A stretch of DNA of 64,000 nucleotides from Changchengzhania lutea (GTDB lineage Bacteria; Bacteroidota; Bacteroidia; Flavobacteriales; Flavobacteriaceae). The notes beneath the pieces were generated by a model that worked only from the letters and a program-made list of their open reading frames with translations, was not told the origin of the DNA and ran no database searches. Shown here in pieces: positions 31,979 to 41,000 of this stretch (its first letter is position 1; every line of letters begins with the position of its first letter). A program made the position numbers and the translations under genes. The stretch covers positions 2,604,499 to 2,668,498 of the forward strand of contig NZ_CP039456.1 of assembly GCF_006974145.1 (NCBI RefSeq). Reading direction: 5' to 3'.

Positions 31979-33421
31979 TTATTGGATTACCCAAGTGTCT
32001 TTACTACCGCCACCTTGAGAACTATTTACAACTAACGATCCCTTTTTAAGTGCAACTCTTGTTAGGCCACCTGGTGTAATATCAATGCCATCACTTCCAG
32101 AGAGAGCAAAAGGTCTTAAATCGATACACCTTGGCGATAACTGCCCGTCTATGCAACACGGGGCCGTAGATAATTTTAAAATAGGCTGTGCTATAAAAGA
32201 ATTCGGGTTTTTATTAACGGTGTTCATGTAGTCCACAATCTCGTCATCTGTGGCTTGATGTCCCATTAACATACCATAGCCGCCACTACCATCAACTTTT
32301 TTAAGAACCATGGTTCTAATATTTTTTTCGACATAATTATATTCATCAGGTTGACCCATTTGGTAGGTTTCAATATTTTTCAAGATGGGTTCTTCATTTA
32401 AATAATATTTAATCATATCGGGCACATAGATATAAATAGCTTTATCATCAGCAATTCCTGTACCTGGTGCATTTACTATATTTACATTACCTTTTCGGTA
32501 GGCTGTCATAATACCAGCAACACCAAGCGTGCTTTCAGCTTTAAATTCCAACGGATCCAAATATTCGTCATCCACACGTCTGTAAATAATATCCACACGT
32601 TTTAACCCATTCGTTGTTTTCATATATACTATATGATCCTTAACCACTAAATCCCGTCCTTCAACCAACTCGATACCCATAAGTCTTGCCAATGTGGTAT
32701 GCTCATAATAAGCCGAATTATAGATGCCTGGAGTGAGCAACACAATGTTGGGATGGCTTACATCCGAAAGTTCTTGAAGCTTTTTATAAAGTAGATTTGG
32801 ATAATTTGATACCGAACGAATATTATTTTTAGGCAAAATACCTGGAAATATGCGCTTTGAAATTTCTCTATTTTCAAGCATATAACTCACCCCAGATGGC
32901 GTTCTTAAATTATCTTCAAGAACATAAAACTCACCATCATTATTCCTAATTAAATCAACGCCAGCAATGTGTACATAAATATCGTGGGGTACTTGTACGC
33001 CTTTCATTTCACGTAGAAAATTGGGACATGAATAAATTAAATCGGCAGAAATAATGCCATCTTTAATAATAAATTGGTCATGATAAATATCCTTAATAAA
33101 CAGATTAAGAACTTTTATACGTTGTTTAATACCGCGGTCGATTTTATCCCATTCCAAAGCCGTAATAATTCTAGGAACGATATCAAAAGGGAATATTTTC
33201 TCAATACCCTCATTATCATTGTAGACCGTAAATGTCACGCCCTGACTCATAAACAATTGTTTTGAGAGTTCTTCTTTTTTAAATATTACTTCAGAAGACG
33301 TATTTCTTAAGTAGTTGTTGATTAATTCATATTGAGAGCGTAATTTTGTTTGATTGCTATACATTTCATCCCAAGTATCTGGAAGTCTATCGTAGCTAGA
33401 AAACAGATAGTCATTATTCAT
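31979..33421 (-). CDS. Circularly permuted type 2 ATP-grasp protein
   Basis: From ATG 33421 the protein is 480 residues. Family markers are FDIVPRIITALEWDKIDRGIKQR (about residues 77-99), CPNFLREMKGVQVPHDIYVHIAGVDLIRNNDGEFYVLEDNLRTPSGVSYMLENR (about 131-184), and GYGMLMG plus RCIDLRPFALSG near the C-terminus. It is the presumed ATP-dependent ligase of a three-gene set with alpha-E and transglutaminase proteins. A TTG nine codons upstream (33448) extends the frame; ATG is preferred. Substrate and product are unknown. Confidence 0.88.
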   Translation of the reverse strand: MNNDYLFSSYDRLPDTWDEMYSNQTKLRSQYELINNYLRNTSSEVIFKKEELSKQLFMSQGVTFTVYNDNEGIEKIFPFDIVPRIITALEWDKIDRGIKQRIKVLNLFIKDIYHDQFIIKDGIISADLIYSCPNFLREMKGVQVPHDIYVHIAGVDLIRNNDGEFYVLEDNLRTPSGVSYMLENREISKRIFPGILPKNNIRSVSNYPNLLYKKLQELSDVSHPNIVLLTPGIYNSAYYEHTTLARLMGIELVEGRDLVVKDHIVYMKTTNGLKRVDIIYRRVDDEYLDPLEFKAESTLGVAGIMTAYRKGNVNIVNAPGTGIADDKAIYIYVPDMIKYYLNEEPILKNIETYQMGQPDEYNYVEKNIRTMVLKKVDGSGGYGMLMGHQATDDEIVDYMNTVNKNPNSFIAQPILKLSTAPCCIDGQLSPRCIDLRPFALSGSDGIDITPGGLTRVALKKGSLVVNSSQGGGSKDTWVIQ

Positions 33422-33807
33422 AGAAACGGCTTTCTCTAAATATACCAAGATTTTAAAAATTATTCAATGAAATTGATTTTTATTTAATTATTATTTTAGA
33501 TTTTAAGGATATATTTAAAAATAATTTCTAATATGAATCGAAATAATAAATTAAATTATTATGTGTTTGAAATTTTTATTAAATAAATTTTTAGTCTCAG
33601 GCAACCATTTGTACAAAATTCACGTCTTTATAAATAGAAGCACACCAAGTAATGTTTAATATCATGAAAAGTGATGTTTAATTATTTTTTAATTTGTAAA
33701 GGCAGAAAATCAAAGCATAGCCATAGTTATGGTTTTATTTTTAAACGCGTAGAAATTAAAAAAGAAAAAATTGAACTCATAATATTAAATTTTACTTGGT
33801 GTTAAAA
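33422..33807. other. AT-rich divergent gap between the ATP-grasp operon and the ECF sigma gene
   Basis: The 386-base region has no gene longer than a few codons. Its only clear element is the ECF-type promoter at 33600-33627. Confidence 0.6.
33600..33627 (+). promoter_or_regulatory. ECF-type promoter of the sigma factor gene
   Basis: GGCAACC (-35, AACC at 33603-33606), a 16-base spacer and CGTCT (-10, from 33623) match the AAC / CGTC pattern recognised by many ECF sigma factors and differ from the TAnnTTTG boxes elsewhere. It lies about 180 bases upstream of the sigma gene, which suggests autoregulation. Confidence 0.6.
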
Positions 33808-34386
33808 ATGAAGCCACTTTTGAAAGTCATTCAACTCCATAAAAACGAAGCGACGCTAATTAAGCGAGCGATTAGAAATAATCGAGAGGCACAGCATGTA
33901 TTATTTGAAATACATGCACCCAAAATGTTGAGTGTTTGTAGGTTTTACATTAAGGATTTGCAAAAAGCAGAGGAAGCCATGTTGAATGGGTTTTTTAAAG
34001 TTTTTTCAAATTTAAAACAATTCAAGAATGCTGGTAGTTTTGAAGGTTGGATACGGCGTATTATGGTACGGGAATCCATTTCATATTTAAGACAATTAAA
34101 GCCTATTGAGTTTATTGAAGATGAAAATATGTCTCAAAATGATTATTCCAATGGTATAGGAGACGATATTGGTGTTGACGACATTCAGCAACTTATAGAT
34201 AAGCTACCAGAAGGGTATAGAATGGTTTTTATAATGTATGCCGTTGAAGGCTATAAACATCATGAAATTGCGACGATGCTTGAAATATCCGAAGGTACTT
34301 CAAAATCACAGTTATATAAGGCCCGTCAAGTATTACAAAAACAAGTAAAAGAACTAAATAAAACAGCAAGTTATGGCACCCATTAA
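33808..34386 (+). CDS. ECF RNA polymerase sigma factor
   Basis: From ATG 33808 the protein is 192 residues with sigma region 2 (LFEIHAPKMLSVCRFYIKDLQKAEEAMLNGFFKVFSNLKQF, about residues 32-72, then GWIRRIMVRESISYLR). An acidic linker and region 4 follow (IQQLIDKLPEGYRMVFIMYAVEGYKHHEIATMLEISEGTSKSQLYKARQVLQ, about 130-181). It directs polymerase to stress or envelope genes. The next gene starts inside its 3' end (14-base overlap), as for a membrane partner. A TTG four codons upstream is a less likely start. Confidence 0.9.
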   Translation: MKPLLKVIQLHKNEATLIKRAIRNNREAQHVLFEIHAPKMLSVCRFYIKDLQKAEEAMLNGFFKVFSNLKQFKNAGSFEGWIRRIMVRESISYLRQLKPIEFIEDENMSQNDYSNGIGDDIGVDDIQQLIDKLPEGYRMVFIMYAVEGYKHHEIATMLEISEGTSKSQLYKARQVLQKQVKELNKTASYGTH

Positions 34387-35116
34387 ATTTGAAGAACATA
34401 TTAAAGACCAGCTTGAAAAACGCAGTTTGCAACCAACAACCGACGCTTGGGACAAATTATCTGAACGCTTGGAGCATCAAGAAAAGACCCAAAATAAAAA
34501 GCCATATTGGTGGCTGGGTTTAGCGGCGAGTGTAGTAGGCGCTCTGTTCGTGGTGTCACAATTTATTAACCAAAAGGAAGCACAAGAAGATACACCAAAA
34601 GTAGTGGTCAGCCCTCAAATTATTTCTTCAGATGTTGTTGCTGAAAATGAGAAAGAAACGGTTGATAAAACTTTAAATGAATCAAAAGCATCTCAACCCA
34701 ATGATAAAATATTAAAAAATTCGATTTCAGAAAAGACAACACCGCTAGCCAAAGTGGAGGTTGTGAACGAAACAAATAGAAGGGCAGAGACGTCTATTAA
34801 TAAATCACTGGACTTGTTGCCAAAGCCGTTAAATCTGGAATCACAGAAAATCAAGGGTCTTGTAGCTCAAGTACAAATTTTGGAAACAAATAATATTGCG
34901 GTGACAGATGAAGCCATTGAAGCACTACTGCGGGAAGCTGAGGCCGATATAAAACGGAATAGGCTATTAACTAAATCTGAAAGTATTGTGGACGCCAATG
35001 CGTTATTGCAGGATGTCGAAGACGATTTGGAACGATCATTTAGAAGTAAAGTTTTTGAAGCCATAAAGGCTAGTTATAAATCGGTAAAAACAGCAGTGGC
35101 ACAACGGAACGATTAG
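34373..35116 (+). CDS. Single-pass membrane protein, probable anti-sigma factor
   Basis: The 247-residue protein has a charged N-terminal cytoplasmic part with KFEEHIKDQLEKRSLQPTTDAWDKLSERL (residues about 4-32). One membrane helix follows (WWLGLAASVVGALFVVSQFI, about 46-65), then a long low-complexity periplasmic region and a C-terminal helical segment. The Trp-Asp-x-Leu motif before a single membrane segment is common in proteins encoded after Bacteroidota ECF genes. Coupling to the sigma gene supports an anti-sigma role, which is inferred, as no zinc-binding motif is present. Confidence 0.65.
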   Translation: MAPIKFEEHIKDQLEKRSLQPTTDAWDKLSERLEHQEKTQNKKPYWWLGLAASVVGALFVVSQFINQKEAQEDTPKVVVSPQIISSDVVAENEKETVDKTLNESKASQPNDKILKNSISEKTTPLAKVEVVNETNRRAETSINKSLDLLPKPLNLESQKIKGLVAQVQILETNNIAVTDEAIEALLREAEADIKRNRLLTKSESIVDANALLQDVEDDLERSFRSKVFEAIKASYKSVKTAVAQRND

Positions 35117-35196
35117 TTGTTATTCATACAAAAACAGAAATCTCATCATCAATAATCATTAACAAATGCCCATTATGGGACAAAAAACGAACAGTT

Positions 35197-36279
35197 ATGC
35201 AAACAATTACTAAGTATGTGGCTCTTGTAGCGCTCTTATTCCATGTGCAGCTCATCAGTGCGCAAGACTCTATTCCAACGGGTAATAACCAGGAAAAAAT
35301 AGAAAATTTAAAGAAGTTAAAAGATGACATAAAAGCACAAGAGCGTGACTTTTTAAAAATTGAAGTTGAAGCCATTAATCTAAGGTTAGATACCGGAGAA
35401 ATTACAAATGACCAAGCTGATGCTTTAAAGAAGCAATTGGCAGAAAAGCGCGTGCTTAATATTGAAAACAGACTAACTATTATTGATAACAAAATTTCAC
35501 TTTTAGAACGTAATGAAGAAGGTTATAGAGCGAATGATGACGAAGATATTTCGCAATTAGGCTTTAGCATTGGTGGGGAAGAAGGCGATAATTTTGCAGG
35601 GATACGCATAAAGTCCAAAAATGAACCCAGAAAGTATGACCGAAGAACCTCAAGCGATTTGGTACTCGCTTTTGGTTTGAATAATGCGATAATTGAAGGT
35701 GAAAACTTAGATGATTCACCGTATAAGTTTGGCGGATCTCGGTTTTTTGAAATAGGTTGGGCATGGAAAACACGCGTATTTAAAAACTCCAATTTTCTTC
35801 GATTTAAATACGGCTACTCGCTCCAAATAAACGGATTAAAGCCTACTGATAATAGTTATTTTGTCCAACAGGGAGACCAAACGGTATTAGAGGAATTCCC
35901 AGTAAATCTTAAAAAGTCCAAATTGTCTATAACAAATTTAGTGTTTCCCGTACATTTTGAATTTGGACCTTCTAAAAAAATAGAAAAAGACACGTATTTC
36001 AGGTATTCTACCCACAACAAATTTAAATTTGGTATTGGGGGCTATGGCGGTTTTAACATTGGAACACGCCAAAAATTAAAATATGAATTAGATGGTGAGC
36101 GTGTTAAGGATAAACAAAAACGTGGTTTTAACACCACAAATTTAGTTTACGGATTAAGTACTTATTTAGCTTTTGGTGACACAGCACTATACGTAAAGTA
36201 TGATTTATCCCCTATTTTTAAAGATCAGTTAGTAGACCAGAATAATATTTCGGTTGGCGTACGTTTTGATTTAGATTAA
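35197..36279 (+). CDS. Outer-membrane beta-barrel protein of the ECF cluster
   Basis: The 360-residue protein has a signal peptide (about residues 1-22, LISAQ). A charged coiled-coil section follows (EKIENLKKLKDDIKAQERDFLKIEVEAINLRLDTGEITNDQADALKKQLAEK, about 32-83, with more helix to about 110). The rest consists of amphipathic beta strands (LVLAFGLNNAIIEG, GSRFFEIGWAWKTRVF, FLRFKYGYSLQING, GIGGYGGFNIG, LVYGLSTYLAFGD). The last strand, ISVGVRFDLD, is typical of small Bacteroidota porin-like barrels. Its position after the sigma and membrane partner suggests it belongs to the same envelope module. The function is not known. Confidence 0.7.
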   Translation: MQTITKYVALVALLFHVQLISAQDSIPTGNNQEKIENLKKLKDDIKAQERDFLKIEVEAINLRLDTGEITNDQADALKKQLAEKRVLNIENRLTIIDNKISLLERNEEGYRANDDEDISQLGFSIGGEEGDNFAGIRIKSKNEPRKYDRRTSSDLVLAFGLNNAIIEGENLDDSPYKFGGSRFFEIGWAWKTRVFKNSNFLRFKYGYSLQINGLKPTDNSYFVQQGDQTVLEEFPVNLKKSKLSITNLVFPVHFEFGPSKKIEKDTYFRYSTHNKFKFGIGGYGGFNIGTRQKLKYELDGERVKDKQKRGFNTTNLVYGLSTYLAFGDTALYVKYDLSPIFKDQLVDQNNISVGVRFDLD

Positions 36280-36295
36280 TTTCCATCAAAATTAA

Positions 36296-36328
36296 AGCAG
36301 ACCTCTATATTAGGGGGCTTTTCTTTTT
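36296..36328 (+). terminator. Probable terminator of the ECF cluster
   Basis: AGC-(AGA bulge)-CCTCT (36296-36306) pairs with AGGGGGCT (36312-36319) with one wobble, followed by TTTTCTTTTT. Confidence 0.5.
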
Positions 36329-36470
36329 ACAAAGAATTTAAATGAGTTCCATTTTTAATATGAATTGTTTATAGTATTTTTACCTAGCATTTTTAGTAAA
36401 GGCAGAAACCTGTTTTTGCAAAATTATTCCAATTTAAAAAAGTTCAACGCAGGCTAAAACAATCACCAAT

Positions 36471-38429
36471 TTGATAGCACCATCATCTATAGATCAAGTA
36501 TTTGAAACCGCCCGTGTAGAGGAGGTTATTGGCGATTTTGTTCAGTTGAAAAAAGCTGGCAGCAATTTTAAGGGGCTGAGTCCGTTTAGCGACGAGCGTT
36601 CCCCTAGTTTTATGGTCTCGCCCGTAAAACAAATATGGAAAGATTTTAGTAGTGGTAAAGGCGGTAATGTGGTGGCCTTTTTAATGGAACACGAACATTT
36701 TACATATCCGGAAGCCATTAAGTATTTGGCAAAAAAGTACAATATAGAAATTGAAGAAACAGAGCAGTCCAACGAGCAAAAGGAGCAGGCCAATGAACGT
36801 GAAAGTTTATATTTGGTTAGCGAATTTGCCAACAGCTATTTTAAGAAGATTTTACATAAAACAGATCAAGGAAAATCTATCGGATTAAGCTATTTTAAAG
36901 AACGTGGGTTTACTGAAGAAATCATTAAGCAATTCGATTTAGGCTATTCACTAAACGATTGGCAAGCTTTTACAGATGAAGCCTTAAAAAAGGGATATAA
37001 TATTGATTACCTCCAAAAAACAGGACTCACCATAGTTAAGGAAGATAAACGTTTTGATCGTTTTAAAGGACGTGTTATGTTCCCTATTAAAAGTATGAGT
37101 GGTCGCGTGTTAGGTTTTGGTGGCAGGATTTTAATCAATGATAAAAAAGCCGCTAAATATGTCAATTCTCCTGAAAGCGATATTTATCATAAAAGCAAAG
37201 TGTTGTATGGTATTTACCACGCAAAACAAAGTATTGCCAAAGAAGATAATTGCTATTTAGTAGAAGGCTACACCGATGTGATTCAGTTTCACCAAACGGG
37301 GATAAAAAATGTGGTATCCTCTTCTGGAACCGCGTTAACTTCTGAACAAATTAGGCTAATAAATAGATTAACAAAAAATATCACCGTACTTTTTGACGGT
37401 GATGCCGCAGGGATGCGGGCCTCGTTACGCGGTATCGATTTGATTTTGGAACAAGGCATGAATGTAAAGGTTTGTAGCTTTCCAGAAGGCGAAGACCCAG
37501 ATAGTTTTGCAAAACAAAACACCCTTGAGGAGTTAGCATTGTATTTAGATGAGAATGCCAAGGATTTTATACAATTTAAGGCCTCTGTTTTGTTTGAAGA
37601 TTCTAAAAACGATCCTATAAGAAAGGCAGAAACGGTCCGTGATATTGTCAACAGTATCGCCAAGATCCCCGATCAAATAAAGAAGGAAATCTATATTCAG
37701 GAATGTTCAAAAATAATGGACATTAGTGAAGAAGTCTTATTTAGTACCTTGGCTCAAATCAATAAAAAAGAGTTTCAAGAAGAGAATAAAACCTATCAAA
37801 AGGAAAAAAAGGCCTTTGATGTGATTAGGCACGAACAGCCTGTTGCAAAGGTGGATGTTCAATATGTATTAGAGCGAAAAATTATTGAGATCTTATTACT
37901 TTATGGTAATAAAACAGAGGATTTTGAAGATTTAATGATGAAGGAAAATGACAAGGGTGAACTCGTTTTAGAACCAGTTATTCATAGTTCAAAAGTATTC
38001 GAAAAGGTCTTCTTGGATTTGCAAGATGACGAAATGCAGTTTTCTAATGATCATTTCAAAACCTTATATTATGCCATTATTGAAGCTTTAAACCAAAATC
38101 CAGATTTTGAGTTAAAGACATTCATAAATACAGTAGATTCAGAAATGGGTTCTGAAATAACCACCATATTAATGGAAGATGAACGCTATAATCTTGACGA
38201 TTGGGAGCGCATGAACATTTTTCCTAAAGCAAAAAACAGTAGTATTGCCCAACTAGTTAGCGAAACCGTTTTGAGTTTGAGATGCTATTTAATAGACCAA
38301 AAAGTCAAAGAATTTCAGCAAGAGACATTACAAAACATAAGTGACACGAATAGAAATGTACTTGAAGAAGTAAAAGACTATTCGGGTCTAAAAATGCTTT
38401 TATCTAGAAAACTTAACCGCGTGTTATGA
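36471..38429 (+). CDS. dnaG: DNA primase (zinc ligands replaced), TTG start
   Basis: The 652-residue primase makes replication primers. The N-terminal CHC2-type region is recognisable (GSNFKGLSPFSDERSPSF, then KQIWKDFSSGKGGN). However, all four ligand positions are changed: Ser37, Ser40, Asp58 and Ser61 stand where E. coli has C40, H43, C61 and C64. The RNA polymerase/TOPRIM core is intact (FPIKSMSGRVLGFGGRIL, LVEGYTDVIQFHQTGIKNVVSSSGTALT, VLFDGDAAGMRASLRGID). A DnaB-binding helical C-terminus follows. No in-frame ATG precedes this point; TTG 36471 gives the family-like MIxxSSIDQVFETARVEEVIG start. It overlaps the convergent regulator by 6 bases. Confidence 0.93.
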   Translation: MIAPSSIDQVFETARVEEVIGDFVQLKKAGSNFKGLSPFSDERSPSFMVSPVKQIWKDFSSGKGGNVVAFLMEHEHFTYPEAIKYLAKKYNIEIEETEQSNEQKEQANERESLYLVSEFANSYFKKILHKTDQGKSIGLSYFKERGFTEEIIKQFDLGYSLNDWQAFTDEALKKGYNIDYLQKTGLTIVKEDKRFDRFKGRVMFPIKSMSGRVLGFGGRILINDKKAAKYVNSPESDIYHKSKVLYGIYHAKQSIAKEDNCYLVEGYTDVIQFHQTGIKNVVSSSGTALTSEQIRLINRLTKNITVLFDGDAAGMRASLRGIDLILEQGMNVKVCSFPEGEDPDSFAKQNTLEELALYLDENAKDFIQFKASVLFEDSKNDPIRKAETVRDIVNSIAKIPDQIKKEIYIQECSKIMDISEEVLFSTLAQINKKEFQEENKTYQKEKKAFDVIRHEQPVAKVDVQYVLERKIIEILLLYGNKTEDFEDLMMKENDKGELVLEPVIHSSKVFEKVFLDLQDDEMQFSNDHFKTLYYAIIEALNQNPDFELKTFINTVDSEMGSEITTILMEDERYNLDDWERMNIFPKAKNSSIAQLVSETVLSLRCYLIDQKVKEFQQETLQNISDTNRNVLEEVKDYSGLKMLLSRKLNRVL

Positions 38430-39053
38430 TGATTCGTTAAGCTTAGCTTGATTGACCAAATCAATCAAATTGCTAACTTTTAGTTTTCGCATCAAACGCG
38501 CTTTGTATGTACTAACCGTTTTCTCGTTGATATTTAGTTCTTTAGAGATTTCTTTATTCTTTCTTCCAATAGTTAGAAGTTTTAAAACCTCAGATTCACG
38601 AGTCGACAGTTTTTTGTAAAACGATCCAGACTTATTTGTTCTGGTACCAAACGCAACCTGTTGAGTAAGTTCGTTACTCAAATAAATACCACCATCTGCC
38701 ACTCTTAAGATAGCTTCTGTAATGGTAATAATATTTACAGATTTTGATAAGTATCCTGATGCACCCGCCTTAATGGTATTAATAGCGTAAACCTCTTCGG
38801 GTTGTGCGCTAAAAATAAGCGATTTAATGTCTGGGTAATCGGACTTCAAATAACGTAAAACGGTAAGCCCATTAAGTTTGGGAAAATCGGTTTCCATTAG
38901 AATGACATCCACAGAATTTTTCTTAATGAATTCTAAGATGGCTTCGCCATCATCTACACTTCCAACTACTTCAATATCAGAAGTTGCTGAAAAAAGAACT
39001 TCAAGTCCTTTTCTGACAATCGGATGATTATCTGCTATTAATAATTTTATCAT
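38424..39053 (-). CDS. NarL/FixJ-type response regulator with altered phosphorylation site
   Basis: The 209-residue protein joins a receiver domain (about residues 1-120) and a LuxR-type helix-turn-helix (about 145-205: LSTRESEVLKLLTIGRKNKEISKELNINEKTVSTYKARLMRKLKV). The phosphoacceptor aspartate expected after DVILM is Glu54 (ILMETDFP), and the acidic pair near the N-terminus is Asp8-Asn9. Lys104 (GYLSKS) is kept. It may therefore act without phosphorylation. No histidine kinase is next to it. It is convergent with dnaG and about 100 bases from nadE on the same strand. Confidence 0.88.
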   Translation of the reverse strand: MIKLLIADNHPIVRKGLEVLFSATSDIEVVGSVDDGEAILEFIKKNSVDVILMETDFPKLNGLTVLRYLKSDYPDIKSLIFSAQPEEVYAINTIKAGASGYLSKSVNIITITEAILRVADGGIYLSNELTQQVAFGTRTNKSGSFYKKLSTRESEVLKLLTIGRKNKEISKELNINEKTVSTYKARLMRKLKVSNLIDLVNQAKLNESS

Positions 39054-39157
39054 AATCGTTATTAGCCGTTTTATTTATAACCGATTTAGAAGTGGTTATA
39101 TTAGAGAGATTTAGCTATTGGTGTAAATGTAATAATTAAATCATTATTCTGCAAAAC

Positions 39158-39946
39158 TTATAACAAGTTATTAGGAATATCACAAATGGGGATAGGTAGC
39201 ATTTTATGCTTATTTGTAGTATTAAAGCGTTTGTATATTTTAAAAACATCAGCATTCCTCCCTGAAAAAGAATCTATTGTTTTTCCATCCTCATCCATTT
39301 TCATGGCCCATTCCAACTCTGGATATGAGGCTCCAATTTGGTCTTCATCACTTCTAGTATCTCCAAAAAGCCCATCACTAGGGGCTGCTTCCATAATAGA
39401 TTCAGGAACCTCCAGGAACTTTCCCAATTCATAAACTTCAGATTTTAGTAAATCGGCAATAGGACTTAAATCTACGCCACCATCACCGTATTTGGTGTAA
39501 AAACCAACACCAAAATCTTCAACTTTATTTCCTGTGCCAGCGACTAATAACTTATAAAGTCCAGCATAGTAATATAGTGTTGTCATACGTAAGCGGGCTC
39601 GGGTATTAGCCAATGCCATATCTACAGTGGCTTGATCACCATCAAAAAACACCTCATTCTTAAAAGTCTCAAAAACGGGTGTTAAGTCGGTTCTGGTATC
39701 ACTAACATTAGGGAAACGCAGCAGCAATTGCGCAATATGCTCATGTGCTCTGGTAACATGACTTTCTGCTTGATGTATAGGCATTTCAATACATAAAACA
39801 TCCAAACCTGTTCTGGCACATAATGTTGAGGTTACTGCAGAATCTATACCTCCTGAGACACCGACCACAAAGCCATTAACTCCCGCATTCAAAGCATAAT
39901 CTTTTAACCAGTTAACAATATAATCTACCACTTTTTCTGTTTGCAT
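39158..39946 (-). CDS. nadE: NAD+ synthase, NH3-dependent
   Basis: The 262-residue adenine-nucleotide alpha hydrolase makes NAD from deamido-NAD. The P-loop VVGVSGGIDSAV lies at about residues 27-38. The ANTRARLRMTTLYYYA stretch (about 118-133), GTGNKVEDFGVGFYTKYGDGGVDLSPIADLLKSEVYELGKFL (about 142-183) and APSDGLFGDTRSDEDQIGASYPELE (about 195-219) follow. No glutaminase domain is attached, so ammonia is the direct nitrogen source. It sits divergently from gldB, a common arrangement near gliding genes in Flavobacteriia. Confidence 0.95.
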   Translation of the reverse strand: MQTEKVVDYIVNWLKDYALNAGVNGFVVGVSGGIDSAVTSTLCARTGLDVLCIEMPIHQAESHVTRAHEHIAQLLLRFPNVSDTRTDLTPVFETFKNEVFFDGDQATVDMALANTRARLRMTTLYYYAGLYKLLVAGTGNKVEDFGVGFYTKYGDGGVDLSPIADLLKSEVYELGKFLEVPESIMEAAPSDGLFGDTRSDEDQIGASYPELEWAMKMDEDGKTIDSFSGRNADVFKIYKRFNTTNKHKMLPIPICDIPNNLL

Positions 39947-39973
39947 ATACGATGAATTTTAAAGTAAGAATAG

Positions 39974-39981
39974 TACCTTTG
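39974..39981 (+). promoter_or_regulatory. gldB: gldB promoter -7 box TACCTTTG
   Basis: TACCTTTG matches TAnnTTTG 56 bases before gldB in the gap between divergent nadE and gldB. Confidence 0.45.
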
Positions 39982-40037
39982 CAAACAAAAATAAAGGAAA
40001 CACCCAATTAATAAAAATTTATGTCGTTTAAGTTTAT

Positions 40038-41000
40038 ATGAAAAATTTAATATTGTTTTTGGCTATCATTCTAATGACCATGTCCTGCAAAGATGAAGGG
40101 CAATTGGAAGCCGATATTGCCGGCATTAATACAAATATTGAGGTAGAGCGATTCGATGTATTATTCGGAAAAGCAACCCCAAACGATTTACCAAAGTTGA
40201 AACAAGCCTATCCGTTTATGTTTTCTGAAAAATATACAGATTCATTTTGGGTTGGTAAAATGAAGGATACTTTACAGGTTCAGCTTCATGAAGCAGTGAG
40301 CAAAACGTTTCCTTCTTTTGATACTACCGAGGCTGAAATAGAATCCTTATTTAATCATCTTAAATATTATTTTCCTGAGTTTAGAACGCCACGAGTTATA
40401 ACGGCAACATCATCTGTTGATTATAGGAATAAGATAATAGTAACAGATACAATTGTGTTGATTTCTATTGATACCTATTTGGGAAGTGAGCACGAATTTT
40501 ATGAAGGTATTCAGAAATTCATAAGAGCTACTATGAACAAAGAACAGATTGTTGTGGATTTAGCTTCAGAATATGCAAAGAAGTACATTTATCAAAAGCA
40601 AAATAAAACCTTACTTGACGAAATGATATATTTCGGAAAAGAGCTTTATTTTAAAGACTTGATGCTTCCTTTTAAAACCGAAGCAGAACGGATAGGTTAT
40701 ACAGCAGACGAGTTAATTTGGGCACTGTCTAACGAAAGTTATATTTGGAGTTATTTTGTTGAACGTGAAATGCTATTCAGTACAGACTCAAAATTACCAG
40801 AACGATTTATAAACCCAGCACCGTTTACTAAATTTTATTTAGAAGATATCGATAGTGATTCTCCCGGGCGCCTTGGTCAATATATAGGATGGCAAATAGT
40901 TAGGGCGTATATGAATCAGAATGACGTGTTGTTAAAAGAGATGCTCATAAAAAGTCCCAAAGAAATATTTAATAATTCAAAGTTTAAACCACGTAAATAA
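40038..41000 (+). CDS. gldB: Gliding motility lipoprotein GldB
   Basis: The 320-residue lipoprotein has signal MKNLILFLAIILMTMSCKD with its lipobox Cys at residue 17. The body has GldB features: NIEVERFDVLFGKATPNDLPKLKQAYPFMF, HLKYYFPEFRTPRVITATSS, and a C-terminal IGYTADELIWALSNESYIWSYFVEREMLFSTD followed by PGRLGQYIGWQIVRAYM. GldB is one of the lipoproteins required for gliding and for stability of the type IX secretion motor in Flavobacterium. It overlaps gldC by one base (TAATG). Confidence 0.92.
   Translation: MKNLILFLAIILMTMSCKDEGQLEADIAGINTNIEVERFDVLFGKATPNDLPKLKQAYPFMFSEKYTDSFWVGKMKDTLQVQLHEAVSKTFPSFDTTEAEIESLFNHLKYYFPEFRTPRVITATSSVDYRNKIIVTDTIVLISIDTYLGSEHEFYEGIQKFIRATMNKEQIVVDLASEYAKKYIYQKQNKTLLDEMIYFGKELYFKDLMLPFKTEAERIGYTADELIWALSNESYIWSYFVEREMLFSTDSKLPERFINPAPFTKFYLEDIDSDSPGRLGQYIGWQIVRAYMNQNDVLLKEMLIKSPKEIFNNSKFKPRK

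Noticed and set aside
33422-33448. TTG start for the ATP-grasp protein
   Set aside because: An ATG nine codons downstream is a stronger choice and no family residues are lost.
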